The notes under the pieces: model-generated | Database searches by the model: none | Told to the model about the DNA's origin: nothing | Seen by the model: the letters and a program-made list of their open reading frames with translations, nothing else | Assembly (NCBI RefSeq): GCF_001988955.1 | Contig: NZ_CP014263.1 | Span: 3,442,001-3,506,000, forward strand | Source of the DNA: Spirosoma montaniterrae | GTDB taxonomy: Bacteria; Bacteroidota; Bacteroidia; Cytophagales; Spirosomataceae | Direction of reading: 5' to 3' | DNA length: 64,000 nucleotides | Part shown: positions 59,580 to 64,000 of the stretch, one piece after another | How positions within the stretch are numbered: position 1 is the stretch's first letter | Layout: each line of letters opens with the position of its first letter | Position numbers and translations under genes: made by a program

Positions 59580-61170
59580 CTACCAGCCCGCAATTAAATT
59601 CAGGAGCCAGTCGGGTTTAAGAAAGAGCAGAACGATAGAAAACGCCAGCGCAACGGCCAGATACCCCCCCCCTCCGATGGCTCGAACCGGCTCCGGCTGT
59701 TCGGGCTGAAGGGGCCGGAAGAATAACAAAAATGGTATTTTCAGGTAATACACGAGCGAAATCAGCGCATTCAGAATACCCAGTGCAAATAAGGCCAGCA
59801 GCCACGGATTGCCCTGTTGCTGCCAGGCATCATACAAAGCTGAAAATGAGAGTAGTTTAGCCGTAAAACCCACCGTTGGCGGCAGGCCGGTCAGTCCGAG
59901 CATCGTAACGGTCAGCGCAACCGACAGCAGCGGCTGTTTAGGCCCTAATCCGGCAAAGTTGCGAATCAAAATACCGTCGTCGGCTGCGTTGGCCGGGTTT
60001 GTCCGCGCTAATAAATCAATCAGAAAAAAGGCCGCCAGCGACAAAAACAGGTAGGTTCCAGCATAGAACAGCACAGCCTCAAAACCTGCTTCGTTCAGAG
60101 CCACCACCCCTACCAGCAGAAAACCCGCGTGGGCAATGGTCGAATAAGCCAGCAGCCGTTTGGCATCCGTCTGACGCAGGGCCGACAAATTACCGATGAA
60201 CATTCCTGCCAGTGCCAGCACGGCCAACGGCGTTTGCAACCCCACCACCGACGCCCCCACCGACTCGACGGGCAGGGATGTAACGACGCGCATCAGCACC
60301 AGCACGGCAGCGGCTTTGGGGCCGACCGAAAAAAACGCGGCCACCGGCACGGGCGCGGCTTCGTAAGCATCGGGCGTCCAGACGTGAAACGGTACGCCGG
60401 CCAGTTTAAACAACAGCCCCGCACTCGTCAGCAACACGGCCACTACCGCCACCGCCGACTCCTGCCGGGCCAGTTCGATTCCAAACGCGTCGGCAGTAAG
60501 GTCGAGCGTACCGGTCATGCCATACAGCAACGACATGCCATAGAGCATAATGGCTGAACTTACCGCCCCAAACAACAGGTATTTAATACCGCCTTCCGAT
60601 GCTTTCCGACTGGCTGTCAGGGCCGTGAGCAGATACGAACAAATCGACACCAGTTCAACGCTTAAATAGATACTAAGCAGATTGACCGAGATCGTCATCA
60701 AAAACAGCCCCAGCGTCATAGCCACCAGCAGGGCGTACCATTCGGAGGGCAGTCTGCCCTCTCCCTCACCCCCGGCCCCTCTCCCAGAGGGAGAGGGGGG
60801 AAAGCCATCAGAGCGTTTTGCACCCCTCTCCCAGAGGGAGAGGGGCCGGGGTGAGGGAGGAGCCACTCATATGCCACCACCAGCGTAGCCGCCAGCGCAA
60901 TCACAACCTGCATGTACAGTGCCTGATTATCGACAAACAGCAGCCGCATAAACAGGTAGCCGCGCCAGGGCAACACCACCGCCCACACCCCGCAACCAGC
61001 AGCATCAACAGACACAGCATCGCCAGCGTTCGACGAGCTTGGTTCTGCGAACTACGCAACAACAGCAATTCGGCCACCAGCAGCCCGCAGAAAGCTACCG
61101 ATAACCAAATTACCGGGCCAAATCCGCCGAGACTGCCGAGAATGTCGCGAAGTTGATCGAGGAGAGACAA
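59580..61170 (-). pseudogene. nuoN: NADH-quinone oxidoreductase subunit N, broken in two places
   Basis: The NuoN sequence runs through three frames. From ATG 61170: VIWLSVAFCGLLVAELLLLR to AMLCLLMLLVAG. After one missing base in the C-run 60988-60991 it continues as VWAVVLPWRGYLFMRLLFVD to ATLVVAYEW. After a palindromic insertion at about 60749-60862 it continues as SEWYALLVAMTLGLFLMTIS. The last frame, open to the stop at 59580, holds the helices of the proton-channel core, including GVPFHVWTPDAYEAAPVPVA and AKRLLAYSTIAHAGFLLVGV. No other nuo gene is adjacent, so this is an orphan copy. Either change alone would break the frame and they do not compensate. Confidence 0.8.
60749..60862. repeat. 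CCCTCTCCC palindromic element inside nuoN
   Basis: GCCCTCTCCCTCACCCCCGG and on pairs with CCGGGGTGAGGGAGG at the other end, and each half is itself a hairpin (CCCCTCTCCCAGAGGGAGAG). It interrupts nuoN between the codons for YEW and SEWYALL. The equivalent points are 125 bases apart, which is not a multiple of three. Confidence 0.8.
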
Positions 61171-61173
61171 ATT

Positions 61174-61287
61174 AGTGATGAGTGATGAGTGATGAGTGAT
61201 GAGTGATGAGTGATGAGTGATGAGTGATAAGTGATGAGTGGGCTGGCGCAGAAATACTCATCACTTATCGCTCATCACTCATCACTA
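61174..61287. repeat. GTGATGA tandem array with inverted partner
   Basis: About nine copies of the 7-bp unit GTGATGA lie at 61174-61240, followed by the complementary sequence ATCACTTATCGCTCATCACT at 61260-61287. It fills the spacer between nuoN and the TerC gene, both minus strand. Slippage in the array is likely. Confidence 0.8.
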
Positions 61288-61289
61288 TA

Positions 61290-62102
61290 TTAAACGATAC
61301 CATCCCGGCCTGGCTGGCCTTCGTAGCTACGGAGTTGTACGGGCGGCTGGGTTTTACGCAGGCGGATGTTGAGGAACTCAACCAGCAGTGAGAAGGCGAT
61401 GGCGAAGTAAAGATAGCCTTTTGGTACTGAGCCAACTGGCTGGTTAAATACGATCACTTCGGAGAGGTGTGCGCCCTCGGCCACGAGCATGAAACCGATC
61501 ATAATCAGGAATGCCAGACCGAGCATCTGAATGGTTGGGTGTTCGTTCACGAAACGGCCCACCGGCCCGGCGAAAAACATCATGACTACCACCGACAGAA
61601 TAACCGCAATCATCATTACCGTCACGTTTTGCGTCAGGCCAATGGCCGTCAGAATCGAGTCGATGGAAAAGACGATGTTGGTGATGGCAATCTGGGTCAC
61701 TACACTACTGATAGTGGTTTTGCCTTTGACTGGCCCGGCGGCTGGGTCTTCGGGTACGCCTTCGAGTTTGTGGTGAATCTCCGACGTGGCTTTGTAGAGC
61801 AGAAACAGCCCCCCGGCAAACAGAATCAGGCTTTGGCCCGTCAGCGCGGCTTTGAACCAGCCTGAGTCGACGTGCGTGAAGGGCTTGCTGAGCGAAATCA
61901 CGAACGAAATGCCCATCAGCAGCAGCAGGCGGAACGCCATAGCCAGAATCAAACCGATGTTACGGGCCTTCGCCTGGTCTTCGCGGGCCAGTTTGTTGGC
62001 CGCAATGGAGATGAAAATAATGTTGTCGATACCCAGAACGATTTCCAGGAACGTCAGGGTCAACAGGCTGATAATGGATTCAGCAGTAAAAAGCTCGCTC
62101 AT
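61290..62102 (-). CDS. TerC-family integral membrane protein
   Basis: A 270-residue membrane protein. I chose the ATG at 62102 (MSELFTAESIISLLTLTFLE); the longer frame adds no conserved sequence. The two TerC signature segments are FLEIVLGIDNIIFISIAANK and ITNIVFSIDSILTAIGLTQN, each with a membrane aspartate. Seven or so helices end with VEFLNIRLRK. TerC/Alx-type proteins handle manganese or other metal ions and loading of exported metalloenzymes. No tellurite genes are adjacent. Confidence 0.92.
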   Translation of the reverse strand: MSELFTAESIISLLTLTFLEIVLGIDNIIFISIAANKLAREDQAKARNIGLILAMAFRLLLLMGISFVISLSKPFTHVDSGWFKAALTGQSLILFAGGLFLLYKATSEIHHKLEGVPEDPAAGPVKGKTTISSVVTQIAITNIVFSIDSILTAIGLTQNVTVMMIAVILSVVVMMFFAGPVGRFVNEHPTIQMLGLAFLIMIGFMLVAEGAHLSEVIVFNQPVGSVPKGYLYFAIAFSLLVEFLNIRLRKTQPPVQLRSYEGQPGRDGIV

Positions 62103-62212
62103 ACAATAAACAAAAGGTTGCACAAAACTACCGGCTGCGGACCGGGTGTGCAACCCTTTGTTCAGGAAACAACTGCTAAGCCGTACAAATGGTTGGCCGA
62201 TGGCCTGAACGG

Positions 62213-62875
62213 TTATCGAACCGACTCGTCTGGTTTCGCTACTTCATCGGCGGCTTTGCGGAAGGTGCTGCGTTTGCTGGCAAGGCTGTTACCGTCTTTA
62301 ATCACCCGTGCGGCCCCCACCGGAATCAGTTCATCGTTCGGGTCGGTCTTGCTTTTCATCAGCAGCGTTGTGTAAAAATCCTTGATGCCGTCGGCGGTCA
62401 CTTCGCCCGAAAAAATACGCACCTGCTTGGCCGTAGCCGACCCCGATTTCAAATCGATTTCGGCGAAGAAGGTAAACTTGTTGCCATTCCCCGAAATAAA
62501 CCCGCCAATGCCTGACCCGGTTGTGCTGGTTCCGGTTTTCAGATCGACTTTTGCCGACTGGTCGGCGTTGTTCTGTGCCGAAAAGCGTAATACCAGGTCC
62601 GTGAACGTGTCGCCCACTTTGTAGCTATCGCCATCATACGGGCTGACCAGCGTGTGTGGTGCCGATATGAAGACGCCTTCGATGTTGGGCGGCTGCGAAC
62701 CTTCGTTGATGAGCATCCCGCGCGACCGCAGTTTATTGATGTCATCCTCCGAGATAATATTCTGAATGTTGTTCGAGAAGCCCTTCGTGGGGTCAACCTC
62801 GTCTCTTTTGCAACCGCTCAGGCTGAGCAGGCATAGGGCCGTAACGGCCAGTAATGAACGCAATGATGTGAACAT
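62213..62875 (-). CDS. lipoprotein, unknown function
   Basis: A 220-residue lipoprotein. The ATG at 62875 gives MFTSLRSLLAVTALCLLSLS GCKRD with a clear lipobox; the longer frame begins 22 residues earlier with no signal. The mature protein has beta-strand patterns (HTLVSPYDGDSYKVGDTFTD, KVDLKTGTSTTGSGIGGFIS) and a serine/glycine-rich middle. The C-terminus is basic and charged. No family was recognised. Confidence 0.65.
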   Translation of the reverse strand: MFTSLRSLLAVTALCLLSLSGCKRDEVDPTKGFSNNIQNIISEDDINKLRSRGMLINEGSQPPNIEGVFISAPHTLVSPYDGDSYKVGDTFTDLVLRFSAQNNADQSAKVDLKTGTSTTGSGIGGFISGNGNKFTFFAEIDLKSGSATAKQVRIFSGEVTADGIKDFYTTLLMKSKTDPNDELIPVGAARVIKDGNSLASKRSTFRKAADEVAKPDESVR

Positions 62876-63049
62876 GATAGGAATCGATTTATAGAGTTCA
62901 CCAGCTTGGTCGTCTGAGTAGCAGATGAAAGAAACACGCATTGAGCAAACGGTCGACTGCTACGAGCATCATTACTTCGAGTAATAGCATTCGTAGAAAG
63001 AAACTGCCAGTTCCTGATTAATTTAGGACCCGCATTAATTCGTGACCGC

Positions 63050-64000
63050 GTGAACGACCCGAACCTTACCCCCTCTACGCTCAATTCCGACGAGCAGCAA
63101 AAACTCCACGACCTAACCACCCAAAGCTGGAATCTCGAATTAGTGATTTCGGGGGCGGCTCTGTTCGCGACGCTCCAGATTCCCGCCCTGCTGAACGAGG
63201 GGTTCGATTATTTTCAGTACAACCTCCTGAGCCATACGTCGGGAGCGCGGGGTGTGTTCCCGGTGCTGGTTCTGAGTATGATAAAAGCTACCTGTTATGT
63301 ACTGTTTCTGGCCTTCCTGGTCAACTTTGTAATGCGGGCGTTTTGGGTGGGGCTGGTAGGTCTGCTGGCCGTGTATCCGGCAGGCGTTCAGTACGACCGG
63401 CTTCCGCTCTCAACGCCTTCATCCCGCAAGCGCATGGCCGACGAACTGGGGCCACTCGACCGCTATATTCTCCAGCTCGACCGGCGGTGCAACGTGGTGT
63501 TTGCCGTAGCTTTTCTGTTGGTTATTTTCCTTTTTCTGATAGCAACAGCCTATGTGTTTCTTCTGGGAGGCTATTCGGTTCTACAGGCGTTTGTTCCAGT
63601 TTCTGTTCTGAATGGAATCAAAATAGCGTCTCAGATAGCGTATGGCGTTTTTATGCTGACGGTGCTGTTGGTAATGATTAAAAAGGTGCGTGAACATCCC
63701 ATTGGCGAGAAGGTTCATGGTGCAATGATGAGCGGGGGTAAACTGGCCTATCTGGGCATGTACAAACCTTATTTGTTTATTTACAACACGTTCTCCAGCA
63801 ACATACCCCGAAAACAGCTTACCCAATATGCATCGGGCGTGGTGCTCGTGCTGTTTGCGTTTATTGTCGTGGAGGTATCTTCCGATGTAGGACGCATCAG
63901 GCAGGGAGCCAGCCTTATCAACCAGCGTCACCTGTTTTCGACCCGCGTGGATAGCCTTCTGTTCGACCCAAACAGTTATGACAATCAGCGCGACCCCAGC
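63050..64000 (+). CDS. integral membrane protein, unknown function (partial, runs off the window)
   Basis: An open frame from a GTG at 63050 to the window end (317 codons, no stop). It begins VNDPNLTPSTLNSDEQQKLH DL. Hydrophobic segments include LELVISGAALFATLQIPALL, FPVLVLSMIKATCYVLFLAF, VGLVGLLAVYPAGVQYD, VVFAVAFLLVIFLFLIATAY, ASQIAYGVFMLTVLLVMIKK and SGVVLVLFAFIVVEVSSDVG. It looks like a multi-pass inner-membrane protein with a large loop (SSRKRMADELGPLDRYILQL). The start is uncertain because there is no nearby ATG. A hairpin with loop TTCGA lies upstream at about 62959-62995. Confidence 0.65.
   Translation, partial: MNDPNLTPSTLNSDEQQKLHDLTTQSWNLELVISGAALFATLQIPALLNEGFDYFQYNLLSHTSGARGVFPVLVLSMIKATCYVLFLAFLVNFVMRAFWVGLVGLLAVYPAGVQYDRLPLSTPSSRKRMADELGPLDRYILQLDRRCNVVFAVAFLLVIFLFLIATAYVFLLGGYSVLQAFVPVSVLNGIKIASQIAYGVFMLTVLLVMIKKVREHPIGEKVHGAMMSGGKLAYLGMYKPYLFIYNTFSSNIPRKQLTQYASGVVLVLFAFIVVEVSSDVGRIRQGASLINQRHLFSTRVDSLLFDPNSYDNQRDPS

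Noticed and set aside
60716..61015. separate 99-residue protein overlapping nuoN
   Set aside because: Its sequence continues NuoN helices and then runs into a palindromic insertion, so it is a frame of the broken nuoN and not a gene.

Overview
The window looks like a chromosome segment of a Bacteroidota bacterium of the Cytophagales, most like the Spirosoma/Fibrella group. The evidence is a TonB-dependent receptor with a carboxypeptidase-regulatory-like N-terminus, many lipoproteins, C10 peptidase, DUF2490 and DUF1080 proteins, TAnnTTTG-type promoter boxes, weak Shine-Dalgarno signals and about 50-55% GC. No rRNA, tRNA, transposase or CRISPR array was recognised.

Layout. 1-3.1 kb: end of a toxin-antitoxin pair, a PAS-like/LuxR regulator, a MarR regulator and a lipoprotein. 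3.3-7.2 kb: a plus-strand run with a GT1 glycosyltransferase, VOC protein, GNAT, membrane protein and alpha/beta hydrolase. 7.3-14 kb: secreted or hydrolytic proteins, namely a tandem-repeat/beta-lactamase-fold protein, a C10 cysteine peptidase, a lipoprotein sharing its leader, and a prolyl oligopeptidase. 14-17.7 kb: a dihaem cytochrome c, a lipase and a MarR-GNAT fusion, bracketed by two copies of a palindromic element. 17.7-33.2 kb: a long minus-strand run with GlgE, then two outer-membrane-protein/vanadium-haloperoxidase-like cassettes, three AhpD-like proteins, DUF3179, MFS and a TonB receptor. 33.3-39.1 kb: DUF2490, moaA, polysaccharide deacetylase, a DHA2 exporter and a sialidase-like protein.

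39.1-49.0 kb is a defence island. It holds a cysteine desulfurase (probable dndA), two PIN-type toxin-antitoxin modules (one toxin broken by two amber codons), a GIY-YIG/DGQHR (DndB-like) fusion, a HerA-like ATPase that appears to carry a truncated DndE end, a complete Kiwa pair (kwaA-kwaB) in the opposite orientation, an HNH endonuclease resembling phosphorothioate-DNA-binding nucleases, and dndC. No dndD is present. The Kiwa genes sit exactly where the dndD/dndE region would be expected and are clearly more AT-rich.

49.3-64 kb: a DUF305-like protein, an ABC exporter, a glycosyltransferase, Fic, haloalkane dehalogenase, hemE, a SIMPL protein, DUF1080, heptose-7-phosphate kinase, a broken orphan nuoN, TerC, a lipoprotein and a membrane protein that runs off the end.

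A recurrent theme is small palindromic repeats built on GTAGAGACGCAA or CCCTCTCCC. They fill spacers and have also entered genes: in frame in the cysteine desulfurase, frame-breaking in nuoN. All assignments are by reading translated sequence; no database search was possible.
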